Part shown: piece after piece, positions 1-7,260 of the stretch
How the letters are laid out: each line of letters opens with the position of its first letter
Numbering within the stretch: position 1 is the first letter of the stretch
Notes under the pieces: model-generated
Told to the model about the DNA's origin: nothing
What the model saw: the letters and a program-made list of their open reading frames with translations, nothing else
Database searches by the model: none
NCBI GenBank assembly: GCA_022826585.1
Contig: JAJDUR010000125.1
Location: forward strand, 1 to 38,400
Length of the DNA stretch: 38,400 nt
From: Dehalococcoidia bacterium
GTDB taxonomy: Bacteria; Chloroflexota; Dehalococcoidia; Tepidiformales; Tepidiformaceae
Direction: 5' to 3'
Program-made: the position numbers and the translations under genes

Positions 1-2070
1 GCCCTCGTCGACTGGGCCATGAGCGGGTACGCCGCCATAACCGGTGATCCCGACAACGAGCCGCTGCAGGGCGGCGGGCCGTGGTGCGCCTACGTCAACG
101 GCCTCACCGCCGCGGTCGGCGCACTGGCGGCGCTCCGAACCGCCGAGAGCACCGGCCGCGGCCAGCGCGTCGATGTCGCCGCCATGGACGCGATGACGGC
201 CCTCCACCAGTGGACCATCATCCTCGCCACCCACCAGGGCGTGCGGAAGCGTCGCTCCGGGAACCGCCACGCGGAGTCGTTCCACCCCCTCGGCATCCTC
301 CCCTGCAAGGATGGCGCCGTCTGCATCGCCGTCTCCAGCCCGGCCCAGTGGGAGGGATTCTGCCTCGCCCTTGGCATGCCGGAGCTCCTGAGCGACGAGC
401 GTTTCGCCTCAGGGGGTGACCGCTTCGACAACGCCGGCGAGCTCGACGCCATCATCCTGCCCTGGCTGCTGCAGCGCTCCCGGCGCGAGATTGTCGAGCG
501 CCTGCAGGAGTGCAACGTGCCCACGAGCCCTGTGCTCGACGTCGTCGAGGTCCAGCGCGATGAGCAGCTCGAAGACCGTGGCTTCTGGCAGCCCCTGCCC
601 CATCTCGGCGACGAGGTCGTCGCTCCCTCGCTCCCGGTTCGGGGCCCGGTCGGCCCCCGGGGCCGCCCCCGCGCCCCTCGATTGGGCGAGGACACGACGC
701 CCGTCCTGTCCGGCCTTCCCCGCGACGATCCCCGCCCTGCTTCGCCGCCTGCTGCGTCCGGGGAACAGGCGTCCCTTCCCCTCGCGGGCATCCGCGTCGT
801 CGAGCTCTCGATCGCGTGGGCCGGACCGCTCGTCGGACGGTTCTTCGCGGACCTCGGCGCCGATGTCGTCCGGGTTGAGCACCGCGGCTCGCGCGGCGCC
901 AGCCTGACGCCCGGCGGCTCACCCCTGCGCGCTCCCGAAGACTGGCGCTGGGGCGAGCTTCCCGCTCCCGCCTTCCGCGGCGGCATCTTCCCCGACGCCG
1001 ACCCCGGGGAGCGTCCCTGGAACCGCAACGGCCCCTTCAACAAGTTCCAGCGTAACAAGCGCTCGCTCTGCCTCGACTTGAAGGAGGAGGCGGGCCGCGA
1101 GGTGTTCCGCAGGCTGCTGGCGGAAGCCGACGTCCTCCTCGACAACTACCGGCCCCGCGCCCTCGACCGCCTGGGCTTCGACTTCGAGGCGGTCAGGGCG
1201 ATCAACCCCCGCATCGTGCGCCTTTCCATGTCCGGGTACGGCTCGACCGGCCCGTACCGGGAACGTGGCTCCTGGGGCCCGATCCTCGAGGCGCACTCCG
1301 GTCTCGCCGCCACGACGGGCTACGAAGGCGGCGGCCCCATCAAGCAGGGAGCTGCCTTCCCCGACGGCATCGGCGGCCTCACCGGGACCTTCGCCCTGCT
1401 TGACGCCCTCCGCGAGCGCGACCGCACCGGCAAGGCCGTGTACGTGAACCTCTCCCAGCTCGAGTCGTATCTCTCCATCGGTGGCGAGTTCGTGATCGCC
1501 GCCTCCGCCGCGGGCGAGCCCCCAGCAAGGCGTGGCAACGGCTCGGCCGCGTTCGCCCCGCAGGGCGTTTATCCCTGCCGGGGTGGGGATGCGTGGGTCG
1601 CGATCACCGTGCAGTCGGATGCGGCGTGGGACGCGTTGGTCGCGCTGATCGGGAGCCCCGCTCTCGACGCCCCCGACCTCCGGTCGCCGTCGGAACGCCA
1701 CGGCCGGCACGACGCCATCGATGCGGCGATCGCCTCCTGGACCGTCGCCCGCGATGCCCACGAGGTCGCGGCGCTCCTCCAGGAAGCGGGCATCGCAGCC
1801 GGTCCCGTGCTCTCGAACCTGGAGATGGTCGCCGACCCCCACCTGCGCGTCCGCGGCATGATCGTGCCCATCGACCATCCCGACGCCGGGACGCGCGAGT
1901 TCCCCGGCTTCCCAATCCACCTCTCCGGGACGCCGGTCGAGCAGTTTGCCGGCGCCCCCATGCTCGGTCAGCACAACGAGGCGGTGCTGCGGGACCTTCT
2001 CGGCTACAGTGGAGACGAGTACGCCGCGCTCCTGGCCAAAGGCGTCATCGCCGACAGCCCCGCGCCGTGA
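1..2070 (+). CDS. CoA transferase family III (CaiB/BaiF), tandem two-domain, 5' partial
   Basis: This is a class III CoA transferase, a family that moves CoA between carboxylic acids through an aspartyl-CoA thioester. The reading frame is open from base 1, so the true start lies upstream. Two CaiB-like units are fused: the tail of one before about position 700, and a nearly complete second from about position 780, beginning with a LAGIRVVELS-type strand. The second unit has the NKRSLCLDLK motif, the LLDNYRP segment, MSGYGSTGPY and an Asp in FPDGIGGLTG that matches the family nucleophile. In the first unit the equivalent segment reads WCAYVNGLT, with Ala in place of that Asp. It is probably an intramolecular pseudo-dimer with one active site. 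The substrate is not readable; carnitine-, bile-acid- or mesaconyl-type acids are all possible. The CRP-like palindrome that follows belongs to the next operon. Confidence 0.9.
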   Translation, partial: ALVDWAMSGYAAITGDPDNEPLQGGGPWCAYVNGLTAAVGALAALRTAESTGRGQRVDVAAMDAMTALHQWTIILATHQGVRKRRSGNRHAESFHPLGILPCKDGAVCIAVSSPAQWEGFCLALGMPELLSDERFASGGDRFDNAGELDAIILPWLLQRSRREIVERLQECNVPTSPVLDVVEVQRDEQLEDRGFWQPLPHLGDEVVAPSLPVRGPVGPRGRPRAPRLGEDTTPVLSGLPRDDPRPASPPAASGEQASLPLAGIRVVELSIAWAGPLVGRFFADLGADVVRVEHRGSRGASLTPGGSPLRAPEDWRWGELPAPAFRGGIFPDADPGERPWNRNGPFNKFQRNKRSLCLDLKEEAGREVFRRLLAEADVLLDNYRPRALDRLGFDFEAVRAINPRIVRLSMSGYGSTGPYRERGSWGPILEAHSGLAATTGYEGGGPIKQGAAFPDGIGGLTGTFALLDALRERDRTGKAVYVNLSQLESYLSIGGEFVIAASAAGEPPARRGNGSAAFAPQGVYPCRGGDAWVAITVQSDAAWDALVALIGSPALDAPDLRSPSERHGRHDAIDAAIASWTVARDAHEVAALLQEAGIAAGPVLSNLEMVADPHLRVRGMIVPIDHPDAGTREFPGFPIHLSGTPVEQFAGAPMLGQHNEAVLRDLLGYSGDEYAALLAKGVIADSPAP

Positions 2071-2086
2071 GAACGATTCAGCTCCA

Positions 2087-2104
2087 TTGTGAGAAGAATC
2101 ACAA
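2087..2104. promoter_or_regulatory. CRP/FNR-type palindromic operator upstream of ctaG
   Basis: TTGTGA-GAAGAA-TCACAA is a perfect 6+6 inverted repeat with a 6-bp spacer. It contains the classical TGTGA-N6-TCACA recognition core of the CRP/FNR family. It lies in the 67-bp gap between the CoA transferase and ctaG, its centre about 42 bp before the ctaG ATG. I see no convincing -10/-35 pair beside it, so whether it activates or represses is open. Confidence 0.6.
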
Positions 2105-2137
2105 AGCGGTAGGCTGGAGTCTCTGGAGCCGGTACCG

Positions 2138-3190
2138 ATGGCAACCATGAAGGCGACGGCTCACACCTCTACCCAGCCCCCCGACCGCGCGCTGCTCCTG
2201 GTCTTCCTCGGCGGGCTCGCCGCGGCCATTGTCGCGACCATCGCCCTCCGTGCAGGCGATGGCGGGGGCGCGGGCTGGATCTGGATATGCACGTGGGCGG
2301 AGGTGCCCCCGCCCGAGTTCCCCGAGGCGCTCTTCACCTTCGCCATCGAGCCCATTCCCATCTTCCTGATCGGTCTGGCCGCCGTGTGGTACCTGCGAAC
2401 GCGGCAGCGGGCGCAGGCCTCTCACGCGCGCCAGATCGTCTCCGGCCGCCGCGTCGCCGCCTGCCTCGGCGGCTTCGCCCTGGTGCTGTTCACGGTCTTC
2501 GGTCCCATCGCCGCCTACGACGGCACCTTCCTCACGCTGCACATGGTCCAGCACTTCATCCTCATCACCATCGCCCCGCCCCTCATCCTCCTCGGCGCCC
2601 CAATGACGCTCTGGCTCACCGCCTCGGGCAAGGAGCGCCGCCGCCGCGTCATCTATCCCGTGCTTCACGCACCCGCGTTTCGCGCCTTCACCCATCCCCT
2701 CGTGGGCGTCTTCCTCTTCGCCGCCGTGCCCCTCTTCTGGTACGTGACTCCGGCCTTCGAGGAGAGCCTCGGAAATGTGAGCCTCCACTTCGTCGGCTAC
2801 GCGATCTTCCTCTTCGCCGGCCTCCACTACTGGTGGCCGGTCATCGGTGGGAACCCGACCCGTTGGAACCTCTCCTATCCCGTCCGCATGGTCTACCTGC
2901 TCGCGCTCGTGCCCATCCACGCCTTCCTCGGATTGATCTTCCACGAGCCCGACAACGTCATCTACGAGCAGCTGGCGGTCATCCCCCGCGCCTGGGGCCC
3001 CGGCCCGCTCCTCGACCAGCAGATCGCCGGCGCCATCATGTTCATCGCCGGCGAGGCGCTGGGGCTCATCGCCCTCCTGCTTGTCGCCTGGCAGTGGGCC
3101 TCGCACGAGGAACGCCTCGGACGCCGTCTCAATGCCGCCGACACGAGCAACGAGTGGCGCCCGGTCGCCTACCGCGAGCGAGGCAGGTGA
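2138..3190 (+). CDS. ctaG: Cytochrome c oxidase assembly factor CtaG (caa3 type)
   Basis: Membrane protein of 350 residues of the caa3_CtaG family, which helps assemble the copper centre of caa3-type cytochrome c oxidases. About eight hydrophobic segments are visible. The fourth carries the family signature HMVQHFILITIAPPLILLGAP, and a later one has LHYWWPVIGGNP. The first hydrophobic segment (residues about 17-38) looks like an extra N-terminal helix relative to seven-helix members. The start is ATG with GGAG about 10 bases upstream; an in-frame ATG three codons later is an alternative. Its stop overlaps the sco start by one base, and a CRP/FNR-like palindrome lies just upstream. The neighbouring Sco and PCuAC genes make a copper-delivery role very likely. 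Confidence 0.9.
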   Translation: MATMKATAHTSTQPPDRALLLVFLGGLAAAIVATIALRAGDGGGAGWIWICTWAEVPPPEFPEALFTFAIEPIPIFLIGLAAVWYLRTRQRAQASHARQIVSGRRVAACLGGFALVLFTVFGPIAAYDGTFLTLHMVQHFILITIAPPLILLGAPMTLWLTASGKERRRRVIYPVLHAPAFRAFTHPLVGVFLFAAVPLFWYVTPAFEESLGNVSLHFVGYAIFLFAGLHYWWPVIGGNPTRWNLSYPVRMVYLLALVPIHAFLGLIFHEPDNVIYEQLAVIPRAWGPGPLLDQQIAGAIMFIAGEALGLIALLLVAWQWASHEERLGRRLNAADTSNEWRPVAYRERGR

Positions 3191-3930
3191 TGCCCGTGCG
3201 ACTCCTGACGCTTGCGCTCGTCGCCCTCCTGGCCATCGGCCTCGTCGCCTGCAGCGGTGGGGATGGGGCCAACGAAGCTCCCTTCGAAGTCTCCGGCCCG
3301 CCCAGGGAAGTCAACACCGACGGCAGCGCTGCCGACACTCCCCAGCCGACACCGGCGCCCCGCAGCGAAGGAGGCCCGGAGGTCAGGTACCAGGGGGCGC
3401 TCGCCTCGCCACCCCTCCCCAAGCCCGACGTCGTCCTGACCGACACGAGCGGCGAGCCCTTCGACTTCCTCGCCGAGACCGAGGGCTACCTCACCCTCCT
3501 CTACCTCGGCTACACGCACTGCCCCGACATCTGCCCCGTCCACATGCTTGAGCTCTCTAAGGTGCTCGAGGAGATGGATCCCGAGCTCGTCGACCGCATC
3601 CGCGTCGTCTTCATCACGACCGACCCCGAGCGCGACGACGCAGCCGCCATTCGGCGTTGGCTCGACCTCTTCGACGAGAGCTTCATCGGCCTCACCATCG
3701 AACCCGAGACGCTCTCCTCGTTGCTCACCTTCCTGGGCATGCCCCAGATCGTGACCCGGGACATCGGCGATGGGCGTTACACCGTCAACCACGCCACCTA
3801 CCTCATCGCCTACACGCCTGACAATCTCGGGCACGTGGTCTACCCGTTCCTGCAGGGAGGCGGCCTGCGCGAGATCATGGCGCACGACCTTCCCCTGCTT
3901 GCCGAGTACGGCTGGCGGGAGCCCTCGTGA
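3190..3930 (+). CDS. SCO1/SenC copper chaperone lipoprotein
   Basis: Protein of 246 residues of the SCO1/SenC/PrrC thioredoxin-fold family, which delivers copper to the CuA site of cytochrome oxidase. The ATG at 3190 overlaps the ctaG stop (TGATG). The N-terminus is a lipoprotein signal: hydrophobic residues 4-20, then the lipobox LVAC with Cys21, so it should be anchored outside the cytoplasmic membrane. A Pro/Ala/Ser-rich linker follows. The copper ligands are visible as Cys111-Pro-Asp-Ile-Cys115 in the YTHCPDICP loop and His201 in VNHATYLI. The end overlaps the next gene by 4 bp (GTGA), indicating translational coupling. Longer in-frame upstream starts would run through ctaG and were discarded. 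Confidence 0.93.
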   Translation: MPVRLLTLALVALLAIGLVACSGGDGANEAPFEVSGPPREVNTDGSAADTPQPTPAPRSEGGPEVRYQGALASPPLPKPDVVLTDTSGEPFDFLAETEGYLTLLYLGYTHCPDICPVHMLELSKVLEEMDPELVDRIRVVFITTDPERDDAAAIRRWLDLFDESFIGLTIEPETLSSLLTFLGMPQIVTRDIGDGRYTVNHATYLIAYTPDNLGHVVYPFLQGGGLREIMAHDLPLLAEYGWREPS

Positions 3931-4481
3931 CCCCACTCCGCTCCAGTGCCTGGCGGGTCGTCGTCGCTGCGGCCCTCGCCGCGCCACTCCCGTTCGTCGC
4001 GATGGTCGTCGCCTGCGACGGCAACGGCAACGGCAGCGGCGCCGAGAGCAGCGCCATTGAGGTCAGCAACGCGCGGGCGCAGTTCACGACGACGGACATC
4101 GGGGCCGTCTACTTCGACATTCGCAGCACGGGCGAGGGCGATCGGCTCCTGGGCGCCTCCGCCGAGATAGGCGATGACACACAGGTCCACGAGGTCGTGT
4201 CGGAGGGCGGGAGCTCGATGATGCGCCTGGTCGAGGGCGGCATCCCCATCGACCCCGGTGGCCGGGTTAGCCTCGAACCCGGTGGCTACCACGTCATGGT
4301 GCTGGGCGTCGCCGACATCCCCGAACCCGGCGACACCTTCGAACTGGTCCTCGAGTTCGAGCGGGCGGGCCGCATGACGATCACCGTCCACGTTCAGGAG
4401 TTCGGGGCCGAGGACGGGGACATGGGCCACGGCGCCATGGATGATAAGGAGATGGATGGGGAGGGGACGGACGAGGAGTAG
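3927..4481 (+). CDS. PCuAC-type periplasmic copper(I) chaperone, lipoprotein
   Basis: Protein of 184 residues of the PCuAC (DUF461) copper chaperone family, which hands Cu(I) to Sco or directly to cytochrome oxidase subunit II. The GTG start overlaps the sco stop by 4 bp. A hydrophobic signal ends in the lipobox VVAC (Cys30), followed by a Gly/Asn/Ser-rich linker. The copper site H-x10-M...H-x-M is visible as His88, Met99 (or Met98), His122 and Met124. After the domain there is an unusual tail of about 25 residues rich in Met, His, Asp and Glu (GDMGHGAMDDKEMDGEG), which could hold additional metal. It is the last gene of the ctaG-sco-pcuAC operon. Confidence 0.9.
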   Translation: MTPLRSSAWRVVVAAALAAPLPFVAMVVACDGNGNGSGAESSAIEVSNARAQFTTTDIGAVYFDIRSTGEGDRLLGASAEIGDDTQVHEVVSEGGSSMMRLVEGGIPIDPGGRVSLEPGGYHVMVLGVADIPEPGDTFELVLEFERAGRMTITVHVQEFGAEDGDMGHGAMDDKEMDGEGTDEE

Positions 4482-4483
4482 CG

Positions 4484-4514
4484 TTCCGACCATGGCCAGG
4501 GCCTCGCGTAGACT
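4484..4514 (+). promoter_or_regulatory. Possible promoter of the F420-type oxidoreductase
   Basis: TTCCGA (4484-4489) and TAGACT (4509-4514) are separated by 19 bp, with the predicted start site about 26 bases before the ATG at 4547. The same -10 hexamer, TAGACT, occurs before the dehydrogenase at 23924 with a similar weak -35. The spacer is long, so this is tentative. Confidence 0.3.
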
Positions 4515-4546
4515 CTCCCCACTGCCACGACCGAGGGGTGCTTCCC

Positions 4547-5404
4547 ATGCAGATCGGCGCCATCTTTCCCCAGACCGAGATCGGCTCGGATCCGTCCGTG
4601 ATCCGCGACTTCGCGCAAACCGCCGAGGGCCTCGGCTACTCCCACATCCTCGCCTACGACCACGTGCTCGGCGCCCTGCCCGAGCGGGAGCCGAAGCTGT
4701 GGGGCCCCTACACGCACGAGTCCGCCTTCCACGAGCCTTTCGTGCTGTTCGGCTACCTCGCCGGCATCACCGAGCGCGTCGAGCTGGTGACCGGCGTCAT
4801 CATCCTGCCCCAGCGCCAGACCGCACTCGTCGCCAAGCAGGCTGCCGAGGTCGACATCCTCTCCGGCGGCCGTCTCCGGCTGGGCATCGGCACCGGCTGG
4901 AACTACGTCGAGTACGACTCCCTCAACGAGCAGTTCACCAATCGTGGGAAGCGCCAGGAAGAGCAGGTCGAAGTGCTGCGTCGCCTCTGGGACGAGCCCA
5001 TCGTGGACTTCGAAGGAAACTGGCACCGTATCGATCGCGCGGGCCTCAAGCCGCTGCCCGGGCGGCGCATCCCCATCTGGTTCGGCGGCTTCAGTGACCC
5101 CGCCTTCGAGCGCGCCGCCCGCATCGGCGACGGCTTCATCTTCGGCGGCGGCTCCCCCGACTCAGCCCAGGCCCTGGAGAAGATCCGCGGCTACCTTGAG
5201 CGGGAAGGGCGCGACCCCGCCGGCTTCGGCATCGAGGCGATGGTCAACTACGGCGACAGCCCCGAGAACTGGGCCGGCGAAGTCGAGCGCTGGCGCGAGG
5301 CCGGCGCCGACTACGTCTCCATGCGCACCATGAACGCCGGCCTTGGGAGCCCCCGCGACCACATCGAAGCCCTGGAGAGCTACTGGCGCGAGGTCGGCGG
5401 CTAG
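4547..5404 (+). CDS. LLM class F420-dependent oxidoreductase
   Basis: Protein of 285 residues of the bacterial luciferase-like monooxygenase superfamily, closest in pattern to the TIGR03619-type F420-dependent group. These are cytoplasmic TIM-barrel enzymes that use reduced F420 (or FMN) to reduce or oxidise small organic substrates. Visible motifs are the N-terminal strand MQIGAIFPQTE, AYDHVLG, the central TGVIILPQRQTALVAKQAAEVD segment split over a strand and helix, GGRLRLGIGTGWN, and RRIPIWFGGFSDPA. The ATG at 4547 is preferred to the in-frame GTG at 4538 because GAGGGG ends 8 bases before it. The cofGH gene in the same window supports F420 rather than FMN as cofactor, but the sequence does not settle this. 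The substrate is unknown. Confidence 0.85.
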   Translation: MQIGAIFPQTEIGSDPSVIRDFAQTAEGLGYSHILAYDHVLGALPEREPKLWGPYTHESAFHEPFVLFGYLAGITERVELVTGVIILPQRQTALVAKQAAEVDILSGGRLRLGIGTGWNYVEYDSLNEQFTNRGKRQEEQVEVLRRLWDEPIVDFEGNWHRIDRAGLKPLPGRRIPIWFGGFSDPAFERAARIGDGFIFGGGSPDSAQALEKIRGYLEREGRDPAGFGIEAMVNYGDSPENWAGEVERWREAGADYVSMRTMNAGLGSPRDHIEALESYWREVGG

Positions 5405-5441
5405 GCGCCCCTCCGGGACTTGCGCTGGCATGCCCCGATTG

Positions 5442-5450
5442 TGCTACTAT
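5442..5450 (+). promoter_or_regulatory. Extended -10 promoter of the small tail-anchored protein
   Basis: TGC-TACTAT matches an extended -10 element (TGn-TAnnAT). A weak -35 candidate, TTGCGC, lies at 5420-5425 with a 19-bp spacer. The expected start site is near 5457, leaving a leader of only about 8 bases before the ATG at 5465, and no Shine-Dalgarno sequence is present, so translation is nearly leaderless. Confidence 0.55.
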
Positions 5451-5464
5451 TGGCGTAGGCAATC

Positions 5465-5692
5465 ATGACGACGGAAGAGCGCATCAGCAGAGTCGAGGGC
5501 GCCTACGAGCAGGTCGACAAGCGACTGGCGGACTTCACGCAGGCATTCAATGCCTGGCGCGCCGAGTCGAACCGCCAGAATGAGGTGCTGCGATCAGAGT
5601 TGAACAGTCGTTTCAACACCATGCTGGTCGTTGGTGCCGGCGCCTGGGTTACCACCGTCGGCCTGATTATCGGCCTCTACCTGCAGTCCTGA
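5465..5692 (+). CDS. Small coiled-coil protein with C-terminal membrane anchor
   Basis: Protein of 75 residues that I do not recognise as a named family. Residues 1-50 are charged and amphipathic (RISRVEGAYEQVDKRLADF, then RQNEVLRSELNSRF) and look like a coiled coil. Residues about 52-73 are a single hydrophobic helix (MLVVGAGAWVTTVGLIIGLYL), so the protein should be tail-anchored with its N-terminus in the cytoplasm. This layout resembles XhlA-type small proteins, but no phage genes are nearby and I do not assign that function. It has its own extended -10 promoter, almost no leader and no ribosome-binding site. It is convergent with the Nudix gene, with 9 bp between them. Confidence 0.7.
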   Translation: MTTEERISRVEGAYEQVDKRLADFTQAFNAWRAESNRQNEVLRSELNSRFNTMLVVGAGAWVTTVGLIIGLYLQS

Positions 5693-5701
5693 CTGCCAGC
5701 C

Positions 5702-6238
5702 TCAAGCCCTCCGGAACCGCTCCCAGCGCAAGATTCCCGCGATCGACTTGGCGTCGATGATGCGCCCCTCGTCCACCGCCGCCACCGCCTGCGCGGGCGT
5801 GAGCGGGACGACCTCGATGTCCTCGTCCTCGTCGCCGGGCAGCGGGTCGGGCGTCAGGTCGGTGCACACGAAGAGGTGGATGTACTCGGTCGCCCAGCTG
5901 GGCGCGATCCAGAACCCGCCCAGCGACTCCACCCGGTCCGCCCGCATCCCAACCTCCTCGCGCAGCTCCCGCGCCGCCGTTTCGCCGGGGTCCTCGCCCG
6001 GCTCCAGCGTGCCCGCGGGAATCTCGAGCAGTCTCGTGCGGGGTCCATGGCGGTACTGCTCCACCAGCAGGAGCCGTCCCTCGCCATCGATCGGGATCAT
6101 GCAGACGGCGCCCGGGTGGTAGACCATCTCCCGTCGGAAGGTGTGTCCCTCCGGCGACCGAAGCGTGTCCAGGCGCAGGTCGAACAGTCGCCCGTCGAAC
6201 ACGACCTCGCTGCCGGTGAGCTCCGGATGATCGGGCAT
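5702..6238 (-). CDS. Nudix hydrolase, ADP-ribose pyrophosphatase-like
   Basis: Protein of 178 residues of the Nudix superfamily. The Nudix box is complete: Gly76-x5-Glu82-x7-Arg-Glu-Leu-x-Glu-Glu-Val-Gly97. It is preceded by the EIPAG motif (Glu72-Gly76) typical of ADP-ribose/ADP-sugar pyrophosphatases, which split ADP-ribose into AMP and ribose-5-phosphate with Mg2+. The N-terminal strands (FDGRLFDLRLDTL) and the GAVCMIPID segment also fit this group, and the length is normal for it. The start is ATG at 6238. The gene stands alone, convergent with the small protein and divergent from the membrane paralogues; the 128-bp gap upstream must hold promoters for both directions. Its exact substrate (ADP-ribose or another nucleoside diphosphate sugar) is not certain. 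Confidence 0.88.
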   Translation of the reverse strand: MPDHPELTGSEVVFDGRLFDLRLDTLRSPEGHTFRREMVYHPGAVCMIPIDGEGRLLLVEQYRHGPRTRLLEIPAGTLEPGEDPGETAARELREEVGMRADRVESLGGFWIAPSWATEYIHLFVCTDLTPDPLPGDEDEDIEVVPLTPAQAVAAVDEGRIIDAKSIAGILRWERFRRA

Positions 6239-6366
6239 GTCGCCTCCCCTGGGGTCCTGGTCTGGGTCCGCCGCGCCTCGGTCGCGCGGTGCCAGCCTAC
6301 CGCCAGGGAGCCGTAAGCGTGCTGACTGGACACCCGTGGTACGGTGCCGGAAGGCGGGAGGTAAAG

Positions 6367-6789
6367 ATGCCCGGCGCGCTCAAGCAACTCGTATCGGTCT
6401 ACCTGCTGTTGGTCGGTCTCGCCGTAGCCGTCCAGTTCGTCATCTTCCCCTTCTACGAGGATCACGACACCGACCTGTCCGTCTGGAAGGTGCTGGACTG
6501 GCTCATGGCCATCGGCCTCGTGCTCGCCGTGGGGGGAGCCTACCTGCGCAAACGTGCCTTTGACGCTTCCACCGGGGACGACGCGCCCTGGCGCCAGTAC
6601 GTCGAGGTGAACGGCCTCTTCTACGCACTGGTGGCGCTCACCCTGGCCTTCTTCCCCAGCTGGTTCTGGGTCGAGTGGGGCACGTACCCGGAGCGCGCCA
6701 GCTGGGTCACGTGGCACATGATCGACACCGCCCTGCCCATCCTCTTCGTGGTGCACGGGCTCCGTTCCTGGCGAGAAGCGAACGCCTAG
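6367..6789 (+). CDS. Four-helix membrane protein, paralogue 1 of 3
   Basis: Protein of 140 residues from a family I cannot name. It has four hydrophobic segments: residues about 6-27 (LVSVYLLLVGLAVAVQFVIF), 40-58 (LDWLMAIGLVLAVGGAYL), 83-103 (VNGLFYALVALTLAFFPSWF) and 115-132 (IDTALPILFVVHGLRSW). The start at ATG 6367 is fixed by GGGAGG five bases upstream; an earlier in-frame ATG at 6289 has no such signal. It shares a clear pattern with the next two genes: VYLLL near the N-terminus, an acidic D-x-W loop before helix 2, (V)NGxFY before helix 3, and ID...PIL with LWRE-like residues at the end. The three form a single-strand cluster from tandem duplication. Confidence 0.8.
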   Translation: MPGALKQLVSVYLLLVGLAVAVQFVIFPFYEDHDTDLSVWKVLDWLMAIGLVLAVGGAYLRKRAFDASTGDDAPWRQYVEVNGLFYALVALTLAFFPSWFWVEWGTYPERASWVTWHMIDTALPILFVVHGLRSWREANA

Positions 6790-6825
6790 GCCCACGATCT
6801 CGGGCCGTAGCAAGGAGGAAGCTGC

Positions 6826-7260
6826 ATGGCAGCCCTGCACCGAGTGATCGCCGTCTACCTGCTCCTCGTGGGGCTGGCCGTGGGAGCGTATTTCGTCATC
6901 TCCCCGCTCTATGCGGGCCAGGGAAACCTGGCCGACGCCAGCGACGTGTGGGACATCCTGAACTGGTTCATGGCGGTCGCTGCCGTCCTCCTCGTCCTGG
7001 TGACCTTCGTCGGGACGAAGTCGCTGGCGGACGATGCCAGTAGCTGGGACAGGCTCGTCGCGAATGGGCGATTCCACATTGCCGTGGCCCTCCTCCTCGG
7101 CTTCCTCAACAACTGGTTCGCGAGCCAGTGGGGCGAGGGCGGGTTCGAGCCCGTGCCCTTCCTCTGGGTGATCATCGACATTGCCATGCCCATCCTCGCC
7201 GTCGAGATGGCCATCAAGCTCTGGCGGGAGCCCCATGCGCCCTTCGGGGCCCGTGACTGA
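6826..7260 (+). CDS. Four-helix membrane protein, paralogue 2 of 3
   Basis: Protein of 144 residues, second member of the tandem membrane family. The start at ATG 6826 has a strong AAGGAGG 7 bases upstream. The shared features are YLLLVGLAVGAYFVISPLY at the N-terminus, DVWDILNWFMAV before helix 2, a third helix around ALLLGFLNNWF, and the last helix IIDIAMPILAVEMAIKLWRE. Helix 3 begins NGRFHIAVALL, where the siblings have NGLFY. It sits 36 bp after paralogue 1 and overlaps the start of paralogue 3, so the three are probably co-transcribed and their products may assemble together. No catalytic motif is visible. Confidence 0.8.
   Translation: MAALHRVIAVYLLLVGLAVGAYFVISPLYAGQGNLADASDVWDILNWFMAVAAVLLVLVTFVGTKSLADDASSWDRLVANGRFHIAVALLLGFLNNWFASQWGEGGFEPVPFLWVIIDIAMPILAVEMAIKLWREPHAPFGARD

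Noticed and set aside
3021-3187. CtaG-Sco fusion suggested by a long open frame entering from ctaG
   Set aside because: The two genes are in different frames. The long frame only reads ctaG out of frame; the Sco lipoprotein signal begins at 3190.
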